In this document: one piece after another, positions 11,755 through 22,450 of the stretch
Position numbering within the stretch: position 1 is the stretch's first letter
Layout: every line of letters starts with the position of its first letter
Assembly (NCBI GenBank): GCA_032871835.1
Contig: CM065301.1
Coordinates: 21,531,291 to 21,595,290, forward strand
Direction: 5' to 3'
Length of the DNA: 64,000 nt
Source of the DNA: Dipteronia dyeriana
Lineage: Eukaryota > Streptophyta > Magnoliopsida > Sapindales > Sapindaceae
The notes under the pieces: model-generated
Told to the model about the DNA's origin: nothing
The model's input: only the letters and a program-made list of their open reading frames with translations
Database searches by the model: none
Program-made: the position numbers and the translations under genes

Positions 11755-12240
11755 ATAATCAGATATGACAAGATCCATAGAGATCATTTTGGTTAAGTAC
11801 ATCAGTAACCTGGTACCAGTCACTTGTTATGCTTACTTCTTCTTATCGGGTTTTAAGTTTTGTTGTGTTACCATGATTCATTTAAGTAAGGCATACACAG
11901 GGGACTTGACGCAGGAATATTAGGTACTTCGATCGCGGTATCATCTAAATATTAGGGTACCATGTCATTAGGAATCCTTGGTACCTAGATTCCTTCGACT
12001 AGTTTTTCACCTAAGTACCAAATCTCTCAGAACAGGGACACTCGATACCATGATTCTCCCAGAAATAAGAATCAGTATTGATAATTTTCCTTAAGGAAAT
12101 TTTTTGAGACTCGTTTTGACTAAAGTGCCTCGGTAACCTGGTACCGGTCACCTGATACGCCTAATTTCTTATACTTGGTCTATTTTAAGCTTTTCTTATA
12201 TTACCAGATATTTGTTAAAGACATGTATATGCAGGGGTTT
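11755..12240 (+). repeat. ~326-bp direct repeat at the 3' edge of element E
   Basis: The phrase 'gtaacctggtaccagtcac' at about 11,808 recurs as 'gtaacctggtaccggtcac' at about 12,134. The flanking sequence is also shared, including the 'acatgtatatgcagggg'/'catacacagggg' endings. The second copy is the last recognisable piece of the element. It stops at about 12,240, where AT-rich sequence of another origin begins. Confidence 0.65.
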
Positions 12241-13088
12241 AGCTCATACTTACCGAATCAAATTTCCAACAAGGGTCGGTGTAAAGAAGCTCACGCCAGT
12301 AAACATTTTCTAACCGATCCGTGTTTAGCTCGAATTCCAAAGGATAGAATTCCAAATACTCTTCCCAAACTGCGACCACACGGGGTGGATCTTTCTTCTT
12401 GTTGCCTTTTGTTTTGGTTTCTTTTTTTTTTTTGCATTTCATTATCTTTTTTATCATTCCTCTCAAACTCTTCTATCTCCCTTAATGCCGCCAATTCCTC
12501 TGCTACAATATCTCACCTCCTTTTTAGGTTCATCTGTGTAATGATTTTAATTACAAAGTTAGAAAACAAGCAAATATTTTGGTTCATCTATTTAGCTACA
12601 CCTTTAAAGACTAAAGCTTATTTGGAATACGTAAATTAATTTCAAACTATGTTATCAACCATTCTAAATATATAAATGTTACTTACAAAAAATGCAGTGT
12701 TGACCAACACGATCTTCTATAAGTAGTTGACATCTTTTGTTGAACGCCTCCTCCATAAAACGTCAAAGTAGCTATGTATGTGCTAAAGATAAAAACTTAC
12801 ACGTTAGCCATATTCTATTTTATCAAATAGCATTCAAACAAATCCACACCCAAAAGAAGATTAGCAAATGATTTTCAAATGATCTATAAGAGGGAAATTT
12901 CAAAATATTTTACCATATCCGTTATCAATTTTCTAAGGTCCGGCTCTTTCAACTTCTGATGCTCCATGAATTTGATTTGCCTGGTATATAGACTGTTAAT
13001 TGTCAACATTACTTTATATTGGGAAAATAAATTCACATTTAATACATTATACTATACAACAAATATATTGTAGAATATGAATGCACTA
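12241..13088. other. No recognised gene; possible 3' part of the DUF1985-type element
   Basis: Open frames on both strands (for example 12,175-12,639 plus and 12,239-12,494 minus) are lysine-rich or phenylalanine-rich and match nothing known to me. If the minus-strand DUF1985-type gene to the right once had a Ulp1-like peptidase domain, it should lie here. No His-Asp-Cys peptidase pattern was seen. Confidence 0.4.
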
Positions 13089-14248
13089 TTACCAGATGGG
13101 TTCTTCGCTCTTCAAAAAGGCCATGAACTCAAGATTATTTATTTCGTCTTGAATGGAAGGTTTGTCTAAATCATTTGATTTCATTTTTTTCCTCGCCAAG
13201 GGATTAATCCATGAGATGTTAATAAACCTTGATCGCTTTATGGCCCTCTTCTTTTCGTGATCCTTGTATATAATATTAGTGTATGGCATATCATAAGCTA
13301 CAACACCCGAGGAGGGATTTGGAACAACAACATTCGGAGTTCGGGAAGAGTAATCATCTGCGTCTATGGACCGTTGGAGTGACTTCACACGAACATTGGA
13401 GAATTTTTTCTGCCTTATAAACCAATTTCTCCTCAATGCAAAGCTAAACACAATCGTTGATCTCCTTCATCTCAATTTCATCAAGGCTAGTTTGGTTGTC
13501 GACATCCTACATGTACAAAGATATTTAGTCAGTCACCCGAATGTAATTGATATACACATAAAAACTGAATTTCCATACGTACCTTAACCATTTATGAATC
13601 GGCTGGAGGATCACCATGTTCATGAGCATCACTCTCTGAAGGATCACCATCAAAATTCGACACAGCATCATCCTAAGCATAACTCTCTGGAACAACACCA
13701 TCAACCTTCATTGCAACATCACTTTCTTGAAGAACACCATCAACCTTTACCATAGCATCAGGTTGAGCATCACCGTCTGGAAGAACACCATCACTATTCA
13801 CTGTAACATCAGCTTGAGCATCACTCTCTTCCATTTTTGAATCGCCAACAGCATCAGCCTGAGGTCCACTTTTTTCCATACCAATAGCTTCAACTTGATC
13901 ACACAAAATGGAGAGACCATCACGATCCTATATTCACAAGTATAAGTAATTTATTAAGGACTTATCATAAAAAACAACTATTACATTAGTACTAAGTTTA
14001 GGGGATGACAATCCCTATATTACCTCTTCATAAAACTTGCCATACGTTTGCTTGATTTTTCCTGATTTTGCTTCACTTGATTTCCTGGCAGGTGTATCTT
14101 CTACCTTCATTTCATCTTTTATCTTGGTAAATTCTTGTCTACAAAAAGATATTTGTCGGTCCTCGCTTTCCTGAATCAATTTAATAATAGTTGAATAAGG
14201 GTCGGCAATGGTGGACAGAGTTTTCAAAGTCTGAAATGTAGATTGCAA
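13089..14248 (-). pseudogene. Hydrophilic downstream exons of the DUF1985-type MULE gene (tentative)
   Basis: Three minus-strand open segments lie in order downstream of the DUF1985 remnant: 14,248-14,015 (77 codons, lysine/glutamate-rich with a coiled-coil look), 13,906-13,673 (77 codons, acidic repeats) and 13,451-13,089 (120 codons, basic). Their order, shared strand and charged composition fit the variable linker that in MULE-carried DUF1985 proteins separates DUF1985 from the C-terminal peptidase. None matches a domain by eye and splice junctions were not established. They could be unrelated chance frames, except for the repeat-bearing one. Confidence 0.35.
13605..13870 (-). repeat. ~66-bp in-frame minisatellite coding acidic repeats
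   Basis: On the minus strand, units of about 63-66 bp translate to repeats of the form D-G-V-L-x-(E/D)-(S/G)-D-A-Q-x-D-A/V-x-V. The plus-strand phrase 'aacaccatcaacctt...gcatca' recurs four times. The unit length is a multiple of three and the frame stays open through the array, which suggests it was once translated. Confidence 0.7.
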
Positions 14249-15469
14249 TGACCAAAATAAGTGTTAACATTTACAAAATTACTAGAATAATTAGTAGGAG
14301 AATGAAACTGTAAAATATTTGACTTCCTATCAATTAGAGAAACTCATGTTGTAGTATTATCTTGAAATGCTATTGGAAATATCTAAAACAGTCACCAACT
14401 AACTTATTTTATGTAAAACAACCACAATATACAAAGCTTACAAGAGAAAATAATTATAACAGACTGAACAAGTATAGTTTGATGTTGAAAACTTTTAAAC
14501 ACACTAAGTAATTGTACTAAACTATACATAATATTCTCGTAAAATAAAATGGTACCTTCTGTGTTTGTAATTCAGTATCATCGAACATCTTCTTCCTAGA
14601 CGGGGGATCATCGGGTGATCTCTCGAAGGATGTTGTTGTATGGTGGTTGTAAATAGATTCATCTCTCCCATCCAATTTAAAATTTCATCTTGGTAATCGT
14701 CAAAACTAAGTTTCTATTCTTCTTCAATTACACTTTCAGCTGGATTTACCATCTACTTCCCCTTGTGTAATAGTGGGCCACACACATAGTCCATCTTCAA
14801 GGACTTTTAGTAATCCAACCCCTTCTCATATGTATGAACCTCCTAAGGAAATAATGACATCTGCATGTGTAAGGAAAATCAATGTTAAGGTCTTGCAAAA
14901 ATTTATAACAAAACAAGGAAAATGAAAACTAGGGAAATATGCACTTGTGATATGCATCTAAATTTGACATTGGTAACCTTTGTATTGAAATCCCATCTCC
15001 TGAACCGTGGAAACCCGGTACCATTCCATCTCCCGACGACGTCTGTCAATTGAGTAATCCTTTCCATAACCCATGCCTATAAAATTAAATATCAAACAAT
15101 GTTATTCTACTACTATATACATGATTGTTGTGTGTAATATACTAAGGACCATAAAATATAATGGTCATACCAAAAATACCGAATAAATTTATGGTATGGT
15201 AATTGGATTTCTTCTTTTTCTTCTGCTCTACATCCATTTACTTCCCCTCTATTTCTTTATTTTCTTCTTAATCTTCCTTTTCTTCACTTTTCTTTTCTTG
15301 ATTTTCCTCATCTTCAACTTCCTTTTCTCCATTTTCTCCTTTTATTTCTTTCTCCCCCTTCCTACTGCCTTCTTCTTCTTCTCTTCCTCCTCTTTTTTAC
15401 CTTTCAATGTGGAAATGTGTTTCTTAGTAAGTCTCGTGAGCCAAAAATAGTGTAATACTACATATGTAA

Positions 15470-16077
15470 GACCCCAACAATTTTTTTTTGAAATCTTCTT
15501 TGTCCTTAACTAATGCAAACACCTATTCAGGAACGGTTTTCCTTCTGTCATCTGTGCCAAAAAATTAGCTAACCATAAAGATGTATGACATCTTTAATAC
15601 GTCTTCACCCTCCTTACCTGTTAGCTTTTTCATAGTGGCATACAATAGGTCAGCCGTTGGCCGTTTCTTGCCAAAAAATCTTTTCAAAATTGAACCCTCC
15701 TCGACATCTTTTTTTATTGAAACCTTCAGGTAGTGGGCCTATTTTCAGCTTACTACAAACACAAAAATTTCCCTTCCCAAACTGAACCTTCGACCTCCCC
15801 AAATCTAACCACATTTCATCATCTCTTTGTCCGAGAATAATAATATCCCATTCTAAAAGGTTGTGAATAAGTATACTGTGAATCTTCAACGGTTGTGACA
15901 AATCCAAATAATGGCCAAACGGGCCTCCCTAAATCTTAACTGCATGCCACAACTCCTTAAGACCTCCTAAATATCTCTAATTAGATATCGCTTGCTCTGA
16001 GAGTTTACTCTGACATTAACTACCCAGTCTTTATGGTCTAGGAACCGCCACCGTTTATCATTTGGATTTGTAGGCAT
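15470..16077 (-). pseudogene. DUF1985-domain protein (MULE-associated), broken
   Basis: DUF1985 (PF09331) occurs in plant proteins often linked to Ulp1-like peptidases and amplified inside Mutator-like elements. The likely start is the ATG read leftwards from 16,077 (MPTNPNDKRWRFLDHKDW). After an in-frame stop at about 15,980 and a one-base frame change near 15,905, the domain continues as FGHYLDLSQPLKIHSILIHN, then DDEMWLDLGRSKVQFGKGNF and C..SKLKIGPLPEGF. This fits the family pattern (G.FLDL...Q...L..LL; EMWF.LG....RF...EF.LITGL..G). The part 15,660-15,470 reads 'FGKKRPTADLLYATMKKLTG' and 'EDVLKMSYIFMVS', again family-like. At least two stops make it non-functional. Confidence 0.7.
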
Positions 16078-16079
16078 CT

Positions 16080-17220
16080 GCTTAAATACAAACCAAAAAT
16101 AATAATGGATAATATATATAAGGTCATTGCATAGCAGGAAAAACAAACAAACTTAAACAAATATTAAACAAAGCAAAATAGAACAAACGTGTAAGAAGGC
16201 AATGAAATTCATGTAAGGCCCCAGAATCTCAATTGTGAAATAGAAGCCAGGTAAATTCATATAAGCCATGAACATTCATGTCAGGCCTGTTAATCTGGTA
16301 TGAAGCCTATGAAATTAAGATGAAGTGTCAAATTCATGTGATGTGTCAACCACACATCTAATTTCGTGGCCTCGGGAAAAAAAACACGAAGAAGAACAAG
16401 AAACAAAAACTATAGCACCACAACAAAAATGCCATCCCCAACATACAACCAAAAAACAGAGCGACCCAAAACTACAACTAACATGAAGCAAACCCAAACT
16501 AGAACCCATCACTATCATTAAACATAAAACAGAAAAAAAAATAGGGAGGAACAACATATAACAAACCCAAAAGTTTTCAATCCTCAAAATTATAACCCAA
16601 AAGCGGGCTTAGTGGAAATAAAAACAAATAAACCCAAAAACAGAGCCAACAACTACACCTTATAACAAGCAAACAAAAAAAAATCAAAAAGAAAAGAAAA
16701 ATCCCTACTTCTGTTCGTCGTTTTTCGTTGTTCTCTCGGTTGGTTTTGTTGCATCGTCGAGTCGCATATGTTCTTCTTATTCTTATTCTTCTTCTTCTTT
16801 ATTTTTCTTCTCGTTCTTCTTCTAGACTTCATTTGTTCTCAATCGACAGACAACGACTCTTCTTCTTCTACTTATTCATCTTTTTTCTTCTTTTGGGCTT
16901 CTTCTTCTCTCAATCGACAGATAAATAGTGTTTTTCTTCCTCTTATTCTCTCAGTCCACAATCATTCAACAGTTCTTTTCTTCTTCTTCTTCTGTTCTTC
17001 TAATTTTTGAATTTTGAGATTTATGGAGAGGACAATTTGGTAATGTTTGTAGGGTTTAGGGAATAAAGGAGGTCAACTTGGTAATTTCCAAATAAAGGAC
17101 TTGGAGGGTAATGTTGTAAAAAGAACAAAAAAAAAGGACACAAATGTAATTTTTTTAGAAATAGACACTTTTGCTCTTTCAAACATGAGAAAGGACATTT
17201 TCTTCCATTTCCACTAATGT
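16080..17220. other. Leader or flank of the DUF1985-type gene; pyrimidine-rich, no gene
   Basis: From 16,080 to 16,690 the plus strand is A-rich with no recognisable protein. From 16,700 to 17,000 it is strongly TTC-rich (TTCTTCTTATTCTT-like), which on the minus strand is a GAA-rich leader upstream of the DUF1985 start. From 17,030 to 17,215 short phrases such as 'ggacaatttggtaatg' recur, as in plant TE termini. A matching inverted copy near 12.2 kb was not found. Confidence 0.5.
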
Positions 17221-17536
17221 TTATAGCAATTTAACAGTCGAGTTTAATTTGTTTTTTTCATTTTTTAAAAATTACTAAACTTGAAATTAGTATAATAGAG
17301 AGACAGCAGCCCATATTTTCTTGGGAATTCTTGAAATTTAGTATTAGAAAGTACTGAATTAGTTGTATGGAGCAAAAGAATTATATTTGTTGCTAGTTAA
17401 TTTTGTGTATATGCTAATATAGAACCAGTCAATAAATTTAGTGAATGTTAAAGTACTAAGGGTCTGCTACAAAGGTTAACTAGACCACGCTATAGTATGT
17501 TATGATTGTTTGATGAAATACACATGGTCAATTCAG

Positions 17537-17651
17537 ACTTGATTCTTTGCCCCGATGATTTGTATGAGCAGCTTAGGGTGAAATTGTTGGAGAATTTTTC
17601 GGAACCGATGATCGCTGAATCGTCATGCCTAATATATGCTCATAACTCATA
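17537..17651 (+). other. Exon-like open segment of unknown origin
   Basis: After a good splice acceptor ('caattcag' ending at 17,536), 37 codons are open before TAG, reading LILCPDDLYEQLRVKLLENF and on. Composition is protein-like rather than AT-derived. I cannot assign it. It may be a host-gene or captured fragment interrupted by repeat X, or chance. Confidence 0.2.
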
Positions 17652-18640
17652 GCAATTAATAACGTCAATAGCAGAAAAATAGATGAGAGAAAATAAACCA
17701 ATCACAACACAAGATTTACTTGGAAAACCCAAATCGGGTAAAAAACCACGAGCCGTCAGGATGACAGAGAAAACTCCACTATATGACAAGTTGTTACAAC
17801 CATATATTCCAGGATTCTCTCTCACACCTAAACCCCAAACCCCAAACCACGCTCCCAAGATCTTTACCAAGAACCCCACAATATCCCCTAGGTCTCTCCT
17901 GAATATCACTCACAGATCTCTTACTTGATCTACTGATATTTCCTTAGATCCCTCCCTGGATATTCCCACGGTTCTCTCACTCGGATCTCTCTACTACTCT
18001 CAGATGTTACATAGTGTTCTTTTTCTCCACACAAAATAACCTAGATACAAGGTCATTTTATACTAGTTACAGGGAGTTTAACATAAGAGAAAATCCTACT
18101 CTTAAATGTACAAGACTTACTTGTTCCACATAAATACTATTTCTTATTTATGACAAGTCTTCTTGTTACAGGACTTTCCTATTCTTCATGAAGATAAACT
18201 CTTTCTTTTTCTGATTAGCACAAGAATTTCGAGAAGAAAACACTTTTCTATTTCCACTCGACATTCCTATTTGAGAAAGATACACCGATTTTACGGTCTA
18301 GGTCGCGGTGTGCACCCTGCTTCCTATACCGTGAAAAGCTACTGTCAACTACTGTTCTCTGTGCCGCGGTACATACCTTTGCCTCCGCCACAGTCCATGC
18401 CACGCTTGATCTCCTAGACACTAACGCTCTCCGTGCCGCGGTTTAGGCTTCTGTCTGCACCGCGGTCTACGCTGTGGAACCCATCAGACATCGTTTCTTC
18501 AGTTCTTCTTTATCTTCAAACTTCCCTCAAACACCATCTTCAACTTCCAAACGTTATCCCACGTCTCCTGGAAGTACCACATCAATTGAGTCTTGTTTGG
18601 TTCATATTGGGTTCACTTGAGAATACGAGCCAAAACCTAA
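17590..18640 (-). repeat. Dispersed repeat X, copy 2 (inverted)
   Basis: The reverse complement aligns with 2,725-3,610 over most of its length (landmarks: 'gagacgtgggata', 'ataggaagcagggtg', 'acaagaagacttgtcataaat', 'cctgacggctcgtggttttttaccc', 'gggttttcc'). This copy is better preserved. It includes repeated 'gggagatc/gagagatc' phrases and CCGCGG-bearing phrases at 18,300-18,470 that copy 1 has lost. Probably an LTR. The small open frames inside (17,683-17,928; 18,163-18,417; 18,433-18,744) are not genes. Confidence 0.5.
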
Positions 18641-18652
18641 CCGAAATTGCTA

Positions 18653-18690
18653 CCTTTTCTTTTCTTTTCTTTTCTTTTCTTTTCTTTTCT
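18653..18690. repeat. (TTTTC)n microsatellite
   Basis: About seven uninterrupted TTTTC units. Confidence 0.9.
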
Positions 18691-18803
18691 TTTTTACTCG
18701 TTGCATTGGGTTTTTTTTTTTTACATTTTCTGATTATTATCTGATTTGTAATATGTCAAGTATTAATTTGGAGTGGATTTTTACTTGATTGTTGGTATTC
18801 TAG

Positions 18804-18920
18804 TGTCTAGCAAAGAGGAAATGGGTGTTCTGAACTCTTTCTGCATTGATCCAGTTGACTTGAATAGCTTTTTCGAAGGAGATGGGAAAATATATGGTTT
18901 ATGGTTACCAAGGGTTGAAG
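18804..18920 (+). pseudogene. HAT1: Exon fragment of type-B histone acetyltransferase (HAT1/HAG2)
   Basis: HAT1-type enzymes acetylate newly made histone H4. After a splice acceptor ('ggtattctag' ending at 18,803) the frame reads SSKEEMGVLNSFCIDPVDLN, then SFFEGDGKIYG. From memory, the N-terminal part of plant HAG2 has 'SSKEE', 'PVDLN.FF.GDGKIYGYQGLK' at the same spacing. Here a short duplication ('atggttt/atggtta', about 18,894-18,907) breaks the frame just before the end. Beyond it the bases still spell Y-G-Y-Q-G-L-K, followed by a clean splice donor (GTAATGG at 18,921). No neighbouring exon was found: upstream is repeat X, downstream a copia LTR. It is therefore a decayed gene remnant or a captured exon. 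Confidence 0.75.
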
Positions 18921-19049
18921 GTAATGGATAGTGCTTTTGATGTTTGATTTTGGCTAGAGAAAGGCAAGCAACATGAATGCCCGGTTTGGTCTTAGTATTT
19001 CATGGTAAGTTATCATCTCTTTCTTGTATTGAATCATTTGTCACTGATA

Positions 19050-19630
19050 TTGTAAATAATATTCGATATAAATAAAATGAATTCGGATTATTACCGTTCC
19101 CCGTACGGAAATCCGAACTCCACCGGAAGCAGGGATCGAACACCTAGAACTGAATCACCGGTTGGAGGATGATCACATCATCGGGAAGTCCCCTCTGATC
19201 ACAATGCATGTTACCCGCACTTTGATTATAGATGGGAGAAAATTCTACAGATTTTCTCCACATCTCTAACTTGTATATTCTCTGTATTTTGTTCTCTGAT
19301 GAACTTGTACACATTCATTGTTTTGCACAGCACACACACATACTTTGTATTTCCCATGCACATACAATAATGCTTAGACACAGCCACATGCACATTCACG
19401 TTATTATGTGTGTCTTGTTATGTTTGTCTTAATCAGTCTCTAACACTGATGTATATATATAGCATAAAACTGCTCATTGGGCTTGTGTTTGGGCTTTGCA
19501 TATATGTCATAGGCTTGGGCTTGAGCTTGGGTTTGGATTACATTGATTTTGGGCTCTCCATGTATTACTTGTGTTCTTGGCCCACTTGGGTGTATAATGG
19601 GTCTCCAACCCATACCCAAATATACTAACA
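19050..19630 (-). repeat. 3' LTR of copia element D
   Basis: The LTR starts with TGTTAGTATATTTGG directly after the polypurine tract GAGTGGGAGA (19,640-19,631, minus). It contains a TATATATA stretch near 19,450 and GGGCTTGG-type tandem phrases at 19,480-19,560. The distal limit (about 19,050) is a guess, since no second copy is available. Confidence 0.6.
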
Positions 19631-19640
19631 TCTCCCACTC
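19631..19640 (-). other. Polypurine tract of element D
   Basis: GAGTGGGAGA on the minus strand abuts the TG of the LTR, the position where plus-strand DNA synthesis is primed. Confidence 0.6.
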
Positions 19641-20769
19641 GTACAAGTGGGAACAACACAGTTAAGTTACCACAAGCCCATCATAGGTGCAACCTTATTA
19701 ATCAACATCTGCCACTCCCCAAATGGTGTAAGATGTGATATATACAGAGAAGCCTTTAAAACATTTAAACACAAGTATTATCATCATTATCAAAAGTGTT
19801 CATACGGGTAAAAGCATCTTGTGACCTATTAACAATCAACATATATATAAAAGGGAGCTAACAATCTCAAATGTAAATTCTCTTTTTACAAGAGATAATT
19901 TTGTTCATTATTGTATCCTAGATTTAATTTATAATTTTTATCAGTCTAAAGCATACTTGATCCCTCAAAAGCTATGCTTGACTTTATCACATTTCATGTA
20001 TTCACAATTGTAACAAATACAATTGGTCTACCGGTGAATACATAAGTCAGATAAAAAATTCATTAAATCTTCTCATTTCATCTCTATCTCTCCGTCTCCA
20101 TAACAACTGCTACCCTAGACGTGCCCCATAGGCTGAATTATCATAGCCATAGAAACAACACGCTAAATGTGCTAACATTATCCTGCCACTTCAAGATAAA
20201 GTGAATGGTCATAAGGACAGTGTTTGAAGTTAACGTAAAACTTCACTGGAACTTACACAATGAGAAAGAAGGGATTCATTTTCTCATTTTCCACATCGGT
20301 CACAAATAGCACACGTGGTATGAAACATGTGTTACAGTGAATTTCATTCTAAATAAGAATGCATATGTCTTTATATTATTCACTGTACAGATCTTAGTCT
20401 AGCCACAACTCTTGTGACTAACCTGAGTTCTTAAAAGCTCGTCTCTCTCTGACGCCACATTAAGATCTCATATCTGGCTTGAATCAGGTATCAATGATAG
20501 TGGGGTCTATCATGATCGGTTCTAAAATATATTAGTATATTTATTGTGAACCTTATCTTGACAAATTCAAGGCGACATATTCATATATACTAGCTCCGCG
20601 AGAATATATCCTACATATTCTCTAATATATATGTGTCTTATCTCAGCTTGCTATCTCAGCAACTGAGGCGACCGCACGTGTAAGAATGCTGGTCTCAACC
20701 TGATGACATATTTCTATTACATTATATGTGTAAATATGCTAGCATTAACGGTAAATTCCCTTACTATTA

Positions 20770-21020
20770 AATTTATATCATAATCCTCTCAATCTAGGAT
20801 TATATTGATATACATTTACCAATCTTGTAGCATAATTTCTATTGGGGCTTGTACATATCACAATGTACACTTATTAGTTAGTCGTACTTTCAAGGTATGT
20901 CATAATCCTCTTGACAACATCTCAATGTTGTAATCAAGGATTATATTGGTGTTCACTCACCAATCTTACGACGTAACTAATGATAGACTTTGTACATATA
21001 ACAATGTACATGAGACTCTG
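20770..21020. repeat. Two ~125-bp imperfect direct repeats in copia element D
   Basis: The phrases 'cataatcctct', 'aggattatattg', 'ttcac/tacatttaccaatcttgta/acg' and 'gtacatat..caatgtac' occur in the same order at about 20,776-20,880 and 20,900-21,015. They lie between the RNase H position and the polypurine tract. They are non-coding. Confidence 0.65.
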
Positions 21021-21189
21021 TATGGTACTAACATGAGGAACTTGTAATTAATAACTTGATCTTATGGAGTTTCAATGTACACATTGAGGATAAGAGTTTG
21101 TAATTTCACAATAAGAGTATCTATGAACCTATAATTGCTCATTTTGAATCAACTATTACTCCTAATATATATAAGCCACATGGGTCATA

Positions 21190-21900
21190 TAAAATCTCAA
21201 AGAAATTTGAGAATTACCATTTCATTATGGTTTACAAACTCTTCATTATTTCTAGCCAAGACATATAGTCCACATATATAGATAATATAAAAATTATGCT
21301 TAACCTGTTTAGTGTACTTACCATGGCTATTTTTAATCATCAATAATCTGTAAGACATTACAGCTTGATGAAATAAAAGATACCACTTTCTAGAGGATTG
21401 TTTCAAACCATACATTAATCAAGCAAACACACTTATGCGCTCTTGATCTTTTGAAACAAAATTTTTACAGGCAACTCCATGTAAATCTCTTCCTCTAGTT
21501 CTCTATCGAGAAGTACAATCATTACATCCATCTGATATAATTTCAGGTTCAAATATGTGACTAGTGCTAAAATAAGGCGTATAGAAGAAAACTTTACTTC
21601 CAAAGAATAAGTTTCTTCATTTGCGATTAATCACGCCTTATACCTCTCATTAGTACTTTCCGCCTTACATATGATATATATGGAATCCATACGTTCATAA
21701 CGGTCTAATGACCAGGCGGTAAGTGAATCAAGTTCCGGACATGATCACTTTTCTATACTCCATCGCCCCTTCCATTGCTTTCATTCATATATTCACTTAG
21801 TAGATATAAATGATAGCTCAATTCTAAAATCTTTGGCTCATCACTGTCAAGTGAAGTAATCATCAAAAAATTCCCTTTCAATCTCTGAAAGATGAAATGG
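21190..21900 (-). pseudogene. Copia reverse transcriptase remnant of element D
   Basis: From right to left the minus strand shows several RT landmarks. A block reads AMEGAMEYRKV (family: AM..EM.SM..N.VW). The next is frame-shifted and reads LKLYQMDVMIVLLDRELEEE (family: ..Q.DVKTAFL.G.L.E.IYM.QP). Then come M-Y-G-L-K-Q-S-S-R-K-W-Y at 21,415 (family: LYGLKQ..R.W) and 'YICGLYVLARNNEE', where the catalytic YVDD has been lost. The open stretch 21,415-21,197 holds 72 codons. No function is possible. Confidence 0.85.
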
Positions 21901-21967
21901 GATAATTTGGTGATTATGTCCACAGTTGGTAAATTATTACAGTGACTAATTTAACAGTTGTTTCACT

Positions 21968-22095
21968 CCCACTAGGGATGAAAGATCCATGAGGATTTCT
22001 ACTCCCACTAGGGTGTAGATTTCCACTTTCACTTCCACACCCACTAGGGATGAAAGATCCATCTAGAATTCCACTCCCACTAGGGATAGAGTATC
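21968..22095. repeat. Tandem repeat of a 'cactcccactagggatgaaagatccat' type unit
   Basis: 'actcccactaggg' occurs four times within 130 bp, with spacers of about 25-45 bp that also partly repeat ('atgaaagatccat'). The array sits between the integrase and RT remnants of element D and has no coding role that I can see. Confidence 0.75.
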
Positions 22096-22329
22096 AAGTT
22101 AAATTTTAATTTACCGCCACTCGCATATTAACACAGATCATCTAATTCTAAAAATTAGATATCTATATTAAATTCATTTCTACTAAGAAATTCATTATCT
22201 AATAATGACATCTTGTGATTCAAACTCAGTCACACTTTTATCTAATTATACATCATCGTTTATTTAATCCTTTGGAATGCACAGAGTATCAAACAAAGAT
22301 ACAACTTCTCTTCTTGCATCCAATTTCTC

Positions 22330-22450
22330 ATTGCTATAAGATGGATTATAAACATAATCTGCATACCCCTAGGGTTGTAGATTAGTCAGACCATGCTACC
22401 TACCTGTCCAGAATTCATATGGTGTAGAAGTGTTTGATTAAATGGAACAT
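22330..22450 (-). pseudogene. Copia integrase C-terminal remnant
   Basis: The minus strand reads T-P-Y-E-F-W-T-G-R, stop, H-G-L-T-N-L, then a stop and G-Y-A-D-Y-V-Y-N-P. This corresponds to the copia block 'TPYELW.G.KPS..HLRV.GC.A....YNP' at the end of the integrase core. Two stops are present. Confidence 0.75.

Larger units (their letters stand above)
4748..12240 (+). mobile_element. Decayed Ty3/gypsy retrotransposon, Tat lineage (element E)
   Basis: The order is 5' LTR, primer site, gag, reverse transcriptase, RNase H, a second RNase H-like domain, integrase, and a repetitive 3' untranslated region. The second RNase H after the first is a hallmark of the plant Tat/Ogre-Retand lineage. The reading frame is broken by many stops and frameshifts, so the copy is dead. 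No protease (DTG/DSG) segment could be found between the gag knuckle and RT. A 3' LTR matching 4,748-5,832 is not seen before the unrelated sequence at about 12,240, so the 3' end is deleted or displaced. GC content is clearly higher than in the flanks. Confidence 0.85.

Noticed and set aside
15196..15450. Phenylalanine/leucine-rich frame resembling a membrane protein
   Set aside because: It is a TTC/TTT-rich low-complexity stretch antisense to the hydrophilic part of the DUF1985-type gene.
19232..19646. Short frames in both strands around 19.2-19.65 kb
   Set aside because: They fall in the LTR of copia element D and are complementary readings of the same GGGCTTGG-type repeats.
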